Assembly (NCBI RefSeq): GCF_007752135.1 | Contig: NZ_CP036298.1 | Span: forward strand, 5,084,001 to 5,148,000 | DNA from: Aureliella helgolandensis | Lineage (GTDB): Bacteria > Planctomycetota > Planctomycetia > Pirellulales > Pirellulaceae | Direction: 5' to 3' | Length of the DNA: 64,000 bases | Part shown: positions 35,545-45,564 of the stretch, piece by piece | Numbering within the stretch: the first letter of the stretch is position 1 | Layout: the number at the start of each line of letters is the position of its first letter | Position numbers and translations under genes: made by a program | The notes under the pieces: model-generated | What the model saw: the letters and a program-made list of their open reading frames with translations, nothing else | Told to the model about the DNA's origin: nothing | Database searches by the model: none

Positions 35545-36714
35545 ATGTCCACTGAATCGATCCCCAACTTTGAATCGCTCTTGTCCCCTTTGTCCGATGA
35601 GGCGCCCAGCGGCGAATCCCTGCGCGAGCATCCGGAGCTGAGCCGCACATTTTATGCGCTGCGCGAAGCACGAAACTCCGCGATGGAAGCCGAACGAACT
35701 CTGAGCCGCATGGCTATGATGGAGGAAGAGGATTTTGAAAACGACCCCAGCGGCCGCGACGGTGCAAAACAACTGCCGGATTGGAACAAGGTCTCCAGCA
35801 TGGCAGTGGACCTCCTCAGCAACCATTCCAAAGACCTGTGGGTGGTCAGTTGGTTCATTGAGGCGTTGACGCGAACCGATGGACTCATGGGATTCAGCGA
35901 TGGTCTCAAACTCTGCCGGCAAATGAGTGACAAGTTTTGGAATACCATTCACCCGCGCCCCGACGAAGATGACGGCTATGCGCATACGGTGGCGCAACTC
36001 TCGGGGCTCGACAATGTGCTGTCCACCGCGTTGGAAGCGACCAGAATTCTGCCTGAAGATGATCGATTCACTTGGGGCGGATATCAAATTGCGATTGAAT
36101 TGGAGCAGGCGCCTCCCGAGGAACGCTCCGCCAAAATCGAGCGAGGCACCATTCCGCTGGAAACTTTTGAAAGTGCCATGCGATCGGCCGATCGACAGGT
36201 ACTTCTGGATACCCAAGAGGTGCTTGCCGAAGCGGTTGACGAATGCAAGCAGTTTGCAGAAACCATGGACCGCCTGTGTGGCAATGACGATTCGGGCTAC
36301 CCCCTAGGCCCGTCCACGGGCAATTTAGAACGCACCCTCGAACGTTTGCAGAAGATTTTCGAAACGCTCACCAGTGGACTGCTGGTCGATTCACCTGAGG
36401 GTGAGGCAGAAGCGGTAATTGGCGAGTTAGCCGAAGCGGGCGAACAGCCTCCCACGCAGAGCACCGCCAGTCTCTTGCAACGGCCGGTCGCATCGCGAGA
36501 CGAAGCGCTTCAACATTTACTAAGGGTTGCCGACTTCTTCCGCAAATCAGAGCCACACTCTCCAGTGTCGTATGCTCTTGAGCAGGCGGTGCGTTGGGGC
36601 CGAATGCCGCTGCCCGATTTGCTCCAAGATCTCGTCAGCGATAGCGATGTACTCGCGCAAGTATTCAAACGAATGGGGATTGCACCAACGCCGGACGAAA
36701 GTTCTGACGACTAG
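35545..36714 (+). CDS. tssA: T6SS protein TssA (ImpA family)
   Basis: 389 residues. The N-terminal half is the ImpA_N domain: PLSDEAPSGESLREHPEL, then LPDWNKVSSMAVDLLSNHSKDLWVVSWFIEALTRTDG, then FWNTIHPRPDEDDG, all highly typical. The C-terminal part is shorter than in the long coli-type TssA and ends PLPDLLQDLVSDSDVLAQVFKRMGI, similar to the common C-terminal end of short TssA proteins. TssA helps in baseplate docking and sheath polymerisation in the cytoplasm. No clear ribosome binding site before the ATG. It leads the second block of T6SS genes, whose other members are all on the same strand. Confidence 0.95.
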   Translation: MSTESIPNFESLLSPLSDEAPSGESLREHPELSRTFYALREARNSAMEAERTLSRMAMMEEEDFENDPSGRDGAKQLPDWNKVSSMAVDLLSNHSKDLWVVSWFIEALTRTDGLMGFSDGLKLCRQMSDKFWNTIHPRPDEDDGYAHTVAQLSGLDNVLSTALEATRILPEDDRFTWGGYQIAIELEQAPPEERSAKIERGTIPLETFESAMRSADRQVLLDTQEVLAEAVDECKQFAETMDRLCGNDDSGYPLGPSTGNLERTLERLQKIFETLTSGLLVDSPEGEAEAVIGELAEAGEQPPTQSTASLLQRPVASRDEALQHLLRVADFFRKSEPHSPVSYALEQAVRWGRMPLPDLLQDLVSDSDVLAQVFKRMGIAPTPDESSDD

Positions 36715-37012
36715 CCTAGCAAGCTGGCGAGCAGCACCGACCAGCCCCAGAGACTCGGTAAAAAGTTTCGTTTTTCAAGCAACATTCCCTTAAATATTCG
36801 GATATCCTAACTAGCTGGCGACTGCTCCGCTCGAATTCCTAGTAATGCGTTGCTGCCTGCGAGGGTGCTGACAGAACGGGAAGTTGAGCCTACTCCGCTT
36901 CGATCCTGGCATCGCAAGCACACCCAAGGTTTCGCCCACAATCATCCTTGTTTCAATTCAGCGGTATTCTCCGCCGAGCATTTCCAAGCAATGGGTTTCA
37001 AAAGGTAATTTG

Positions 37013-37516
37013 ATGAGTTCTGTCCACGGAAAACTAAGTCGCGTTCGCAAGCCACGTGTTCATATCACCTACGACGTGGAGATTGGCGATGCAATGGAAA
37101 AGCGTGAATTACCGTTCGTGATGGGAGTTTTGGGAGATTTCTCGGGACAACCAACGACCAAGCTCAAGCCGCTTCGCGATCGAAAATTTGTTCAGATTGA
37201 TCGTGACAACATCAATGATGTCCTGAAACAGATGACTCCCGGACTGAACATGCGAGTGGAAAACACCCTGGCTGGCGACGGAAGTGAACTGGGGGTTCAA
37301 TTGAAGTTTGAGTCGATGGAGGACTTTGAACCGGCCCAGGTTGCGAACCAAGTTGAGCCTCTGAAGAAGTTGGTAGAGACTCGCAATCAACTGCGCGATT
37401 TACTGGCGAAAGTCGATGTCAGTAGCGATTTGGAAGAAACGCTCGAAGATGTCCTTAAAAACACTGAGAACGTCGCCAAACTGGCTGAAGAACTTGGTCT
37501 AGATAAGCCCGAGTAG
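37013..37516 (+). CDS. tssB: T6SS contractile sheath small subunit TssB
   Basis: 167 residues from the ATG preceded by AAAGG; the frame is open further upstream but reads as non-coding. Typical TssB features: [48 protein letters not shown] and [22 protein letters not shown]. TssB and TssC form the heterodimers of the cytoplasmic contractile sheath. A 298-bp gap separates it from tssA; tssC follows about 150 bases downstream. Confidence 0.97.
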   Translation: MSSVHGKLSRVRKPRVHITYDVEIGDAMEKRELPFVMGVLGDFSGQPTTKLKPLRDRKFVQIDRDNINDVLKQMTPGLNMRVENTLAGDGSELGVQLKFESMEDFEPAQVANQVEPLKKLVETRNQLRDLLAKVDVSSDLEETLEDVLKNTENVAKLAEELGLDKPE

Positions 37517-37663
37517 TGCAAAGCAGATGAGCCATAACTGCCTTGGCAGGTGGTTCAATCGATTGGCACGCAAAACGCGTCGGCTACCCCCGTAATCGGC
37601 GGCGTCCCAAGAGCTCACTACGCCGGCGGCAAACACCTCACGATTTTTTTAGGAGCAAGTTCC

Positions 37664-39169
37664 ATGGCTGAAGAAGAAAAACAATCCCAACAAGCGGCAG
37701 CGGAAACGACCGAAGCACCTCCAAGTTTACTTGAGTCTGCGATTGCAGCTACCAAACAAACAGAGCGATCGCGTGCAGAGACGCTCCTGCGAACCTTTAC
37801 CGAGCAAGCCCTTCAGGGTGCAGTCACCTTCGACAAGGACCTAACTCGCTCGATCAAATCGACGATCGATACGATTGACCAGCAGATTTCGAAGCAGTTG
37901 TCTGCCATCATGCATCACCCCGACTTCCAAAAGCTGGAAGGTAGCTGGCGTGGCTTGAGCCATCTCGTGATGAACTCAGAGACCGGCACTCAGCTCAAGA
38001 TTCGCGTTCTCAACTGCAGCAAGAAAGATCTGCAGAAAGATCTTGAGAAAGCGGTTGAATTTGACCAAAGCGAACTGTTCAAGAAAATCTACGAATCGGA
38101 ATTTGGATCTCCTGGAGGAGTCCCTTACGGCTCCATCGTCGGTGATTATGAATTTCAGAATCATCCCGATGACATCGCGATGCTTAAAAATGTGGCTGGC
38201 GTTGCCGCTGCCGCGTTTTGCCCGTTTGTATCCGCCGCGTCCCCCAACCTTTTCGGAATGGAAGACTGGCAGGGACTCACCAAGCCGCGCGATCTGGCCA
38301 AGATCTTCGACACGGTGGAACACACCTCCTGGCGCAGTTTCCGAGAAAGCGAAGATTCGCGTTTCGTCACGCTCACCATGCCGCGCACGCTGGCGCGCCT
38401 ACCCTATGGCGCCAACACCAAGCCCATCGATGAATTCAGTTTCGAAGAAGTCGAATTGGGGAGCGATGGCAAGCCCAAGTCGGTAAATCACCAAGAATAC
38501 TGCTGGATGAATACCGCCTATGTGCTGGGGGCCCGCTTCACCGACACCTTCGCCCAAACGGGCTGGTGTACCGCCATCCGCGGTGCCGAGGGTGGTGGCA
38601 AGGTTGAGGGACTTCCGGCCCACGTGTTCACCGCCGATGACGGTGACGTCGATCTCAAATGCCCTACCGAAGTTGCCATTACCGATCGCCGCGAGAAAGA
38701 GCTTAGCGACCTCGGTTTTCTGCCTTTGTGCCACTACAAGGACAAAGATTTTGCGGTCTTCTTTGGGGCTCAAACCTGCCAAAAGCCGAAGGAATACCAA
38801 GGCAAAGATGGACCAGCGGCAACTTCCAACGCAGCCATTAGCGCTCGCCTGCCCTACATCATGGCTACTTCTCGCATCGCGCATTTTTTGAAGTGCATCG
38901 CTCGCGACAAGGTGGGGTCGTTCCAAGAACGCGAGGACATGGAACGGTGGATGAACAGTTGGATCATGAACTATGTTTCCGCCGACGACAAGGCTTCGCA
39001 AGAGGTGAAAGCTCGCTATCCCTTGGCAGATGCTCGGATTGAAGTCCGCGAAATCCCAGGCAAACCGGGTTCCTACAACGCGGTAGCCCACCTGCGGCCT
39101 TGGTTGCAACTCGAAGAGCTGACGACCTCGCTGCGCTTGGTTGCAGAGATCCCTAAGGGTAAGAGCTAA
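37664..39169 (+). CDS. tssC: T6SS contractile sheath large subunit TssC (first copy)
   Basis: 501 residues, the usual length. The ATG has AGGAG eight bases upstream. Diagnostic segments are [53 protein letters not shown]-like [11 protein letters not shown], and the C-terminal [35 protein letters not shown]. TssC wraps with TssB around the Hcp tube. A second, clearly different TssC follows after 293 bp. Confidence 0.97.
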   Translation: MAEEEKQSQQAAAETTEAPPSLLESAIAATKQTERSRAETLLRTFTEQALQGAVTFDKDLTRSIKSTIDTIDQQISKQLSAIMHHPDFQKLEGSWRGLSHLVMNSETGTQLKIRVLNCSKKDLQKDLEKAVEFDQSELFKKIYESEFGSPGGVPYGSIVGDYEFQNHPDDIAMLKNVAGVAAAAFCPFVSAASPNLFGMEDWQGLTKPRDLAKIFDTVEHTSWRSFRESEDSRFVTLTMPRTLARLPYGANTKPIDEFSFEEVELGSDGKPKSVNHQEYCWMNTAYVLGARFTDTFAQTGWCTAIRGAEGGGKVEGLPAHVFTADDGDVDLKCPTEVAITDRREKELSDLGFLPLCHYKDKDFAVFFGAQTCQKPKEYQGKDGPAATSNAAISARLPYIMATSRIAHFLKCIARDKVGSFQEREDMERWMNSWIMNYVSADDKASQEVKARYPLADARIEVREIPGKPGSYNAVAHLRPWLQLEELTTSLRLVAEIPKGKS

Positions 39170-39202
39170 AGCTCTCCTGATGAGTGGCACAGGCTAGCGG
39201 TC

Positions 39203-39223
39203 GCGGAGTCATGGAGGCTCCGC
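39203..39223. other. Small hairpin between the two tssC genes
   Basis: GCGGAG pairs with CTCCGC over a nine-base loop, about 35 bases after the first tssC. No T-run follows. It could slow transcription or protect the tssC message end; weak evidence. Confidence 0.3.
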
Positions 39224-39462
39224 CCCGCAGCCGGTTGATCCTATTGCCTATCGCAGCTTGCCCGCAGGCTACCGATGCAGGAGACAGTCGCTCGCCAATT
39301 TTCAACGCAGGTTCAGTGAGGAGTGTTTGGAACGTGCCGCTCAAAACAGTGCATCTCGCGCCAGCGACTTGCACAGCTCGTCTTTAGCCATTGCGAGACA
39401 TGCCGATGAGACACGATGACTTACCCGCTGATCCATTTGCTCAATATTAGGAGTCCGTCGCG

Positions 39463-41070
39463 TTGAATTCCGCTTTCCCCCACGACTCGTCACTACCGGA
39501 AGTGACGACCGAACACACGCACGATGTGGAAGCGGTGGCGGACCCGCGGTTTCAGGAATCCCTTTTAGAGCAAATTGTCTCCCACTCTCGGACGTCGCCT
39601 GGGAACGCCAAAACAGCGGCGAATGCAGATCCGTCCGCTGGTCAGCTAGAAGCGTTCCTCAACGCCGAAACAATCGCCGAGGCACTAAAGCTCTGGCTTG
39701 GAGAATCGGCCGTTGAGCGCAAAGGTGCGGAGAAATGGTCGACGATAGCGCGGCAAATCCAGCATAGCATTTCCCGCATCGACCAGTTACTCAGCGAGCA
39801 AGTCTCCGCAATCCTGCACCACCCCGATTTTCAGAAGCTGGAAGCTAGTTGGCGTGGTATCGAGTACCTCGTCGAGGCGCGAGAAAACGCAGGTGATGCC
39901 CCGATTAAGATCCGCATCTTGAACGTTTCGCACGCCGAGGTCTGTCGCGATTTTGACAAAGCGGTTGAGTTCGATCAGAGCCAACTCTTCCGATTGATCT
40001 ACGAAGACGAACTGGGGAGCCCGGGCGGCGAACCCTACGGTTTGCTGATGGCAGACTACGAAATCCATCCGCGTCCCAGTCGCAAGCATCCGTTTGACGA
40101 CATGGCCATGTTGAAATCATTTTCCCAAGTTGCGGCGGCCGCATTTTGCCCAATTGTTCTGAACGCCTCACCGAGCATGTTTTCGCATGACCGCTTCGAT
40201 CAGATGCAGGTAGCCGCTGACTACGAACGCATTCAACAAGATCTCTCGTTTTTGTCGTGGCGTAGTTTTCGAGAGACCGAAGACGCAAGATTCGTGGGGT
40301 TAGCTCTCCCCAGGATGCTAATGCGGCGGCACTATGAAGACCGCAGCGATCGCAACGGTGACTTCCCCTACCAAGAAACGATTGCGAGCAATGACGATTG
40401 CCTGTGGGGCGGAGCAGCCTTTGCTATGGGCGAAGTCCTCATGAGGTCGTTTGCTGAGAGTCGCTGGCTGGCCGATATTCGTGGCGCCCAACGCGGAGAG
40501 AATGGTGGCGGAATCGTGCGAGGCATTGGTCCGGCGACCTTCGACACCGATAGTGTAGACGTCCTGCAAAAACCGCTCACCGAACTCCAAGTGGGCGATG
40601 GCCTTGAGCGGCAAATGGTCGATCTGGGGTTCCTCCCCCTCTGTGCTTGTAAGGATATGCCGGTCGCTGCGTTTTACTCCTGCCCTTCCACTCAGAAGCC
40701 CAAAGCCTACCAAGATCCCGATGCAACGGCGAATGCGCGGATGTCCGCCATGCTGAATTATATGCTGTGCGTTTCCCGGTTCGCTCATTACGTGAAGGTC
40801 ATTGGGCGCGATAAAATGGGGTCTTTCGCAGACGCCAGTCAACTGCAACATCAACTGCAAAATTGGATTCATGGCTATGTCACCGCCGACAGCGAAGCCA
40901 ACGTCCAAACCAAGGCACGCTATCCACTGCGCGAAGCCGATATTCGGGTCGTGCCCGTGCCGGGTAAGCCAGGAGCCTTCGATTGCGTTTTCCGCTTGGC
41001 TCCCCACTACGAACTGGAAGACATGCAAGCTTCGATTCAACTTCGAACCGAATTGATCCGAAAGTCCTAG
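39463..41070 (+). CDS. T6SS contractile sheath large subunit paralogue (TssC2, ImpD-like)
   Basis: 535 residues from a TTG that has AGGAG nine bases upstream. It is homologous to the first TssC along its length: [55 protein letters not shown] and the end YPLREADIRVVPVPGKPGAFDCVFRLAPHYELEDM. It has about 60 extra N-terminal residues. Two adjacent TssC genes are known from the imp-type clusters of Rhizobium and Agrobacterium (impC/impD). Whether the sheath here is mixed or one copy has a special place is unknown. Confidence 0.93.
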   Translation: MNSAFPHDSSLPEVTTEHTHDVEAVADPRFQESLLEQIVSHSRTSPGNAKTAANADPSAGQLEAFLNAETIAEALKLWLGESAVERKGAEKWSTIARQIQHSISRIDQLLSEQVSAILHHPDFQKLEASWRGIEYLVEARENAGDAPIKIRILNVSHAEVCRDFDKAVEFDQSQLFRLIYEDELGSPGGEPYGLLMADYEIHPRPSRKHPFDDMAMLKSFSQVAAAAFCPIVLNASPSMFSHDRFDQMQVAADYERIQQDLSFLSWRSFRETEDARFVGLALPRMLMRRHYEDRSDRNGDFPYQETIASNDDCLWGGAAFAMGEVLMRSFAESRWLADIRGAQRGENGGGIVRGIGPATFDTDSVDVLQKPLTELQVGDGLERQMVDLGFLPLCACKDMPVAAFYSCPSTQKPKAYQDPDATANARMSAMLNYMLCVSRFAHYVKVIGRDKMGSFADASQLQHQLQNWIHGYVTADSEANVQTKARYPLREADIRVVPVPGKPGAFDCVFRLAPHYELEDMQASIQLRTELIRKS

Positions 41071-41111
41071 AAGCTGTACACTCGAATTGAACCCTTTACG
41101 AAACAGCGATT

Positions 41112-41915
41112 ATGAATGCAAGCGAACTCTTCCAAGCCGGCGATCTGCAAGGTGCCCTTACCGCCGCGACTGCCGAACTGAAAGCCAAACCCACAGACGT
41201 CTCTGGCCGCCTGCTGTTAGCCGAGCTGCTGTGGTTTTCGGGACAGCTCGACCGCGTCGAGAAGCAACTGGAAACAGTCAGCCTCCAATCGACGCAAGGC
41301 GCCATGACGCTTGCCCTGTACCGCCAAATTCTGCGTGGCGAATTGGCCCGCGAACAGGTACTGCGCGAGGGACGGCCTCCGGAAATTGTCTCGGAGCTTC
41401 CTGAGCACGCGCGTCTAACTCTCGAGTCATTGATGGCTGCCCGGCTTGGACAATCCGAGCAACTCCGCGACCTCCTACAGAAGGCCAGCCAGGCCCAACC
41501 GGAAGTCCGCGGAGTCTGCAACGGTGAGGAGTTTGTAGGCATTCGCGACTTGGACGATCGTGTCGCTGGCGTCTTGGAGGTCATCACCGGTACAGGAAAA
41601 TACTACTGGGTCCCCTGGGAAAACATTGAGAGCTTAGAGATGGAAGCTCCCAAAGTACCACTGGACCTACTCTATCGACGAACACAAATCGAAGTCAGCG
41701 GTGGCCCCAACGGAGAAGTTTACGTTCCAACTCGCTATGTAGCCGCCGCAGACGAACAGCTCGAAGACGCGTTGCTTCTTGGAAGAGCCACCGATTGGAT
41801 TGGAGAGGAAGGAGAATTGGTTCAGGGGCGAGGCCTGCGAACTCTGCTGCTAGGGGACAAAGACCTGCCGGTTATGGAAATCCAAACTCTGAGCTTCGCG
41901 AGTTCTGAAGCATGA
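41112..41915 (+). CDS. tagJ: T6SS accessory protein TagJ (ImpE/SciE family)
   Basis: 267 residues. The N-terminal half is TPR-like (ELFQAGDLQGALTAATAELKAKPTDVSGRLLLAELLWFSGQLDRVEKQL, here given in part), the C-terminal half carries the ImpE marks YYWVPWENIESLEMEAPK, LLYRRTQIEV and PTRYVAA. TagJ-type proteins bind the sheath subunit TssB and modulate sheath handling by ClpV; they are non-essential in several systems. It sits between tssC2 and tssE, the same place as in imp clusters, and its stop overlaps the tssE start (ATGA). Confidence 0.93.
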   Translation: MNASELFQAGDLQGALTAATAELKAKPTDVSGRLLLAELLWFSGQLDRVEKQLETVSLQSTQGAMTLALYRQILRGELAREQVLREGRPPEIVSELPEHARLTLESLMAARLGQSEQLRDLLQKASQAQPEVRGVCNGEEFVGIRDLDDRVAGVLEVITGTGKYYWVPWENIESLEMEAPKVPLDLLYRRTQIEVSGGPNGEVYVPTRYVAAADEQLEDALLLGRATDWIGEEGELVQGRGLRTLLLGDKDLPVMEIQTLSFASSEA

Positions 41916-42415
41916 GTAGGATTCGACCTGATCAATTCCTACTCCCATCGGTCTACGACCGACTCCTCGACGACGCTCCAGAGAGTCAAACGGAAGCTCC
42001 CCATAGCCGCGCCCAACTGCTGCGTGAGCTCAAAGCCTCAGTGCGACGTGATCTGGAAAATCTGCTCAACACTCGCATCAGCCTCTACGCCATTCCCGAC
42101 GATCTACCTGAGTTGAAGACGTCGGTCCTCAACTACGGCATTCCAGACTTCACGGGATTATCGATGGGAAGTCGTGCACAGCGCGAGAAGCTGCGGGGGC
42201 TAGTCGAAGATGCCGTCCGTCGCTTTGAGACTCGGTTTATCGAGGTGCGAGTCGAAATGGTCACGTCGGGTGATGGCGAGAATGTTCGAGACCGAGCGAT
42301 CAAGTTTCGAATTGACGGAATCCTCTACGCCGAACCCTCTCCAGAACCGGTATCCTTCGACTCTCAGTTACGACCTCAACTTGGTGATTTTGAAGTGCGA
42401 GCCTCGGTAGGATGA
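41912..42415 (+). CDS. tssE: T6SS baseplate protein TssE (gp25-like)
   Basis: 167 residues, start overlapping the tagJ stop by four bases. gp25-like pattern: LPSVYDRLLDD, SVRRDLENLLNTR, ELKTSVLNYGIPDFTGLS, and the ending VSFDSQLRPQLGDFEV. TssE is part of the baseplate wedge at the start of the sheath. Its own stop overlaps the tssF ATG (ATGATAG), so the three genes are translationally coupled. Confidence 0.95.
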   Translation: MSRIRPDQFLLPSVYDRLLDDAPESQTEAPHSRAQLLRELKASVRRDLENLLNTRISLYAIPDDLPELKTSVLNYGIPDFTGLSMGSRAQREKLRGLVEDAVRRFETRFIEVRVEMVTSGDGENVRDRAIKFRIDGILYAEPSPEPVSFDSQLRPQLGDFEVRASVG

Positions 42416-44244
42416 TAGATAAATTACTCGACTACTACCAAAGAGAACTCAATTTTCTTCGCGAGCTGGGAAGTGAGTTCGCTGAGCAACATCCCAAGAT
42501 TGCTGGACGCCTGCGGCTCGATGCAGATTCGATTGAAGATCCGCACGTCTCGCGTTTTGTTGAGGCCTCAGCACTTCTCGCGGCTCGCACACGACTGAAA
42601 ATTGATGATGAGTTTCCTGACATTTGTCAGGCCATCCTGCAAACGCTCTACCCCCACTACCTCAGTCCCACCCCTCCCGCATGCATTGTTCAGCTGGCGA
42701 TCAATGACAAGACGTACGAGGGTCTCAATGGGCATCAAGTTAAGCGTGGTGCGCGTCTGGAAACAGAGCCGGTCGACGGCGAACCATGCCGCTTCCAAAC
42801 CTGCTTTGATACCCGCTTGTGGCCCATGGAGGTTGAGCAGGTCGATTACTTAGTACCGCCGCTCCCATTCCACACCTCTCCATGGAACCGGGATGTCCAG
42901 GCGGCCATTCGAGTGCGATTCTCTGCGTTGTCTCCCAAAACGGACCTTACAAAACTCAACATCAACGATCTGAATCTCTTCCTCGGTGGCTCGGCCGCTT
43001 GCTCCAATGCACTGGTGGAAGCTCTGTTTGGCAACGTCTTGGGAGTCGCCCTGTCCGATGGTGCAGACCGCTGGGAATGGCTTCCCACCGCCTGTGCGGC
43101 GCCGATCGGCTACCACGATCATGAGAGCTTGCTGCCACACACCCCGCGGAGCCTCACCGCCTACCGGATCTTGTCGGAATTCTTCGCCATGAACGCCAAG
43201 TTCCGTTTTGTGAACGTCAACTTCCAAAATCGCTGGCAACAGGCAGTTTCGGCCGAGCGAGGCGAATTGATCTTCTTTCTCAAACGCATGCATCCGGTCT
43301 TGCAACGCGAGCTGGATCGAGATGCCTTGCGGACCGAATGCACACCGGCGGTGAACCTGTTTTTCAAGCGAGCGGAACCCATTCGCACCACGGAAAATCA
43401 GGTTGAATACCGCGTTATCCCCAATGCCCGTGGCCCAGCCGCAGCCGAAATCTACTCCATCGATCGCGTGACCGCAATTTCCGCCAACGGGATTGAGCGC
43501 GAGTTCCTCCCCTTCTTCCAACCCCAACACCCGCCTAGCAGCACGCATCCTCAGCGTTACTGGTACGCCAAGCGGGTGCAGTCCATTGGAAAAACCTCCG
43601 ACACAGACCGCGGCAGCGAGCTCTATCTCTCGGTAGTGGATCTCCACGGAGAGGCCTGCATGGATGATGGCTGGTCGATCGACGTGGAGACGACATGCTT
43701 GAATCGTGATCGCGTTGCACGTTTGCCCTTCGGTGGCGGACACCCTCGACTCGTACTGACCGAAGGCGGAGCTTCGATCAGAGCTTCGTGCATTACGCCC
43801 CCCACACCAACTCTACGCGCAATCGATCGAGAGGACCTCCACTGGCGGCTCGTCTCGCACCTCTCCTTAAATCATTTAGTGCTCACCAACGGAACCGATG
43901 GGGCCGAAGCACTTCGCGAGATACTGCGTCTTTACGATGCCGAGGATAGCCCCGAATCACGCAAGGTGATCGAATCGGTGTTGCAAGTCCAATACCGTCG
44001 GGGCACCGCTCGCGTACCAGGCGGTCCGGCGCCCGGATTTTGCCGCGGTATCGACGTAGAAATTTCCTTAGATGCGGAGCGTCTTGGTGGCACGGGCGTC
44101 TATTTGTTCGCCAATGTGCTAGAGCGTTTCATGGGGCTCTTCGCCACGCTCAATTCCTTTACCCGCACCACGGTGCGGGTGCGGGGAAGCGAGCTGCCGT
44201 TGATCGTTGGCCAAGCTCGCGCAGGTAGTCAAACCCTCATATAA
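42412..44244 (+). CDS. tssF: T6SS baseplate wedge protein TssF (VasA/ImpG)
   Basis: 610 residues, normal length. N-terminal marks: LLDYYQRELNFLRELGSEFAEQHPKIAGRL and DPHVSRFVEASALLAART; later PHYLSPTPPACIVQL, RGELIFFLK and the C-terminal RGIDVEISLDAERLGGTGVYLFANVLERFMGLFATLNSF (in part), all typical. TssF with TssG and TssE forms the baseplate wedge. Start overlaps tssE by four bases. Confidence 0.96.
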   Translation: MIDKLLDYYQRELNFLRELGSEFAEQHPKIAGRLRLDADSIEDPHVSRFVEASALLAARTRLKIDDEFPDICQAILQTLYPHYLSPTPPACIVQLAINDKTYEGLNGHQVKRGARLETEPVDGEPCRFQTCFDTRLWPMEVEQVDYLVPPLPFHTSPWNRDVQAAIRVRFSALSPKTDLTKLNINDLNLFLGGSAACSNALVEALFGNVLGVALSDGADRWEWLPTACAAPIGYHDHESLLPHTPRSLTAYRILSEFFAMNAKFRFVNVNFQNRWQQAVSAERGELIFFLKRMHPVLQRELDRDALRTECTPAVNLFFKRAEPIRTTENQVEYRVIPNARGPAAAEIYSIDRVTAISANGIEREFLPFFQPQHPPSSTHPQRYWYAKRVQSIGKTSDTDRGSELYLSVVDLHGEACMDDGWSIDVETTCLNRDRVARLPFGGGHPRLVLTEGGASIRASCITPPTPTLRAIDREDLHWRLVSHLSLNHLVLTNGTDGAEALREILRLYDAEDSPESRKVIESVLQVQYRRGTARVPGGPAPGFCRGIDVEISLDAERLGGTGVYLFANVLERFMGLFATLNSFTRTTVRVRGSELPLIVGQARAGSQTLI

Positions 44245-44365
44245 CCATGCTTTTCAATCTCGGTTCGACTTCATTCAACTTACTGATGCTGTAGTATAAA
44301 TCGTGGACTTGCACACCTAAAGCACCACGTTTGTCCCTCAAGCTCGATACAAGACTAGCTGCCCC

Positions 44366-45433
44366 ATGGATTCCGAACCCGACGCTTCGTCTCCCGCTGC
44401 ATCGCACAGCGATCCACCTTCCGCACTACCGGTGCGGTCCGTCTCCTTTTTCGCAGCGCTCCGCAAGATCCAGTCCGAACAAGCTGCGTTGATTGGTCGG
44501 GACACTCGTCCCGCACACGAACCGGTGCGGCTACGCAGTGAACCATCGGTCGCCTTTCCCTCCACCGAATTGGCCAAGGCGACCACTTCCGCCAGTGGCC
44601 AAGTCGTTTTGGATGTGTCGTTTCTAGGCCTCTTCGGTCCATCCGGGACTCTCCCTCAACACTACACCCAGACCATCATCGATCGCGGGCGCCAGAAAGA
44701 TTACGCGCTGCGAGACTTTCTGAACTTATTCAACCATCGCTGGATTTCGTTTTTCTATCGAGCTTGGGAAAAACACGACTTCCCCTCCGCTTTCCAAACA
44801 TCCCGCAGTTTGAAGCAAGAGGACCCCATCACCAAAATACTTTCCTCGCTGGTTGGATTTGGCACCAGCGGTCTGCGCGATCGCACACAGCTCGACGATT
44901 CATCGCTGCTGTACTATGCGGGGCTGCTCGCCGATACGCGTGCCCGTCAAACGTCCCTGACAAACATGATTGCCGATTGGTTTAAAGTCTCCGTTGAGGT
45001 GTTGCAGTTTCAAGGACAATGGATCCACATTTCCGTTCCCGACCAAACTCGCATGCAGGCGGGGCAATTGGGTGTTAATAGCAATAACCGACTGGGGTTT
45101 GATACGGTGGCTGGACAACGGGTGTGGAACGTGGAAAACCGCCTCCGTCTAAAAATCGGTCCGCTGAACGTCGAGGAATTTAGGCGTTTCTCTCCGATGG
45201 GCGATCGTCTAGCGGCATTGCATGCTCTGGCTAGGACCTATTTGGGTCCTCAGATGGAGTTTGATATTCAAGTAGTGCTTCAACGTCAATCAGTGCCGCC
45301 CATACGCCTGGGCAGCTCGCCAAACCCTAGTCACCTAGGCTGGAACACTTGGCTCGGAAACTGGCCTTTCGCTCGTGACGCTCAAGACGCCATCTTCGAA
45401 TTGGAGGACACTGCCTCGTTATCATCCGGTTAG
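44366..45433 (+). CDS. tssG: T6SS baseplate wedge protein TssG (ImpH)
   Basis: 355 residues. TssG marks are VSFFAALRKIQSEQ near the N-terminus, FLGLFGPSGTLPQHYTQ, RDFLNLFNHRWISFFYRAWEKH, and the end LGWNTWLGNWPFARDAQDAIFEL. A Ser/Pro-rich N-terminal extension of about 25 residues comes first. TssG contacts TssK and TssF in the baseplate. It follows tssF after 121 bases and precedes clpV after 131 bases. Confidence 0.95.
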   Translation: MDSEPDASSPAASHSDPPSALPVRSVSFFAALRKIQSEQAALIGRDTRPAHEPVRLRSEPSVAFPSTELAKATTSASGQVVLDVSFLGLFGPSGTLPQHYTQTIIDRGRQKDYALRDFLNLFNHRWISFFYRAWEKHDFPSAFQTSRSLKQEDPITKILSSLVGFGTSGLRDRTQLDDSSLLYYAGLLADTRARQTSLTNMIADWFKVSVEVLQFQGQWIHISVPDQTRMQAGQLGVNSNNRLGFDTVAGQRVWNVENRLRLKIGPLNVEEFRRFSPMGDRLAALHALARTYLGPQMEFDIQVVLQRQSVPPIRLGSSPNPSHLGWNTWLGNWPFARDAQDAIFELEDTASLSSG

Positions 45434-45564
45434 CAAACCGTCGCCCGCAAAATTCACCGCCGATGCCCAAGGCCTCGATTCCCATGGGTATTCCCCGGCT
45501 ACATTTCCATTCATGTCCCCAGCACCTCCTTCTCGGAAGCGTGCCAGCTAAGAAAGTCTGACCG

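Noticed and set aside
41112-41915. TssA- or TPR-type effector instead of TagJ
   Set aside because: The YYWVPWENIESLE and LLYRRTQIEV segments and the gene position fit the ImpE/TagJ family.
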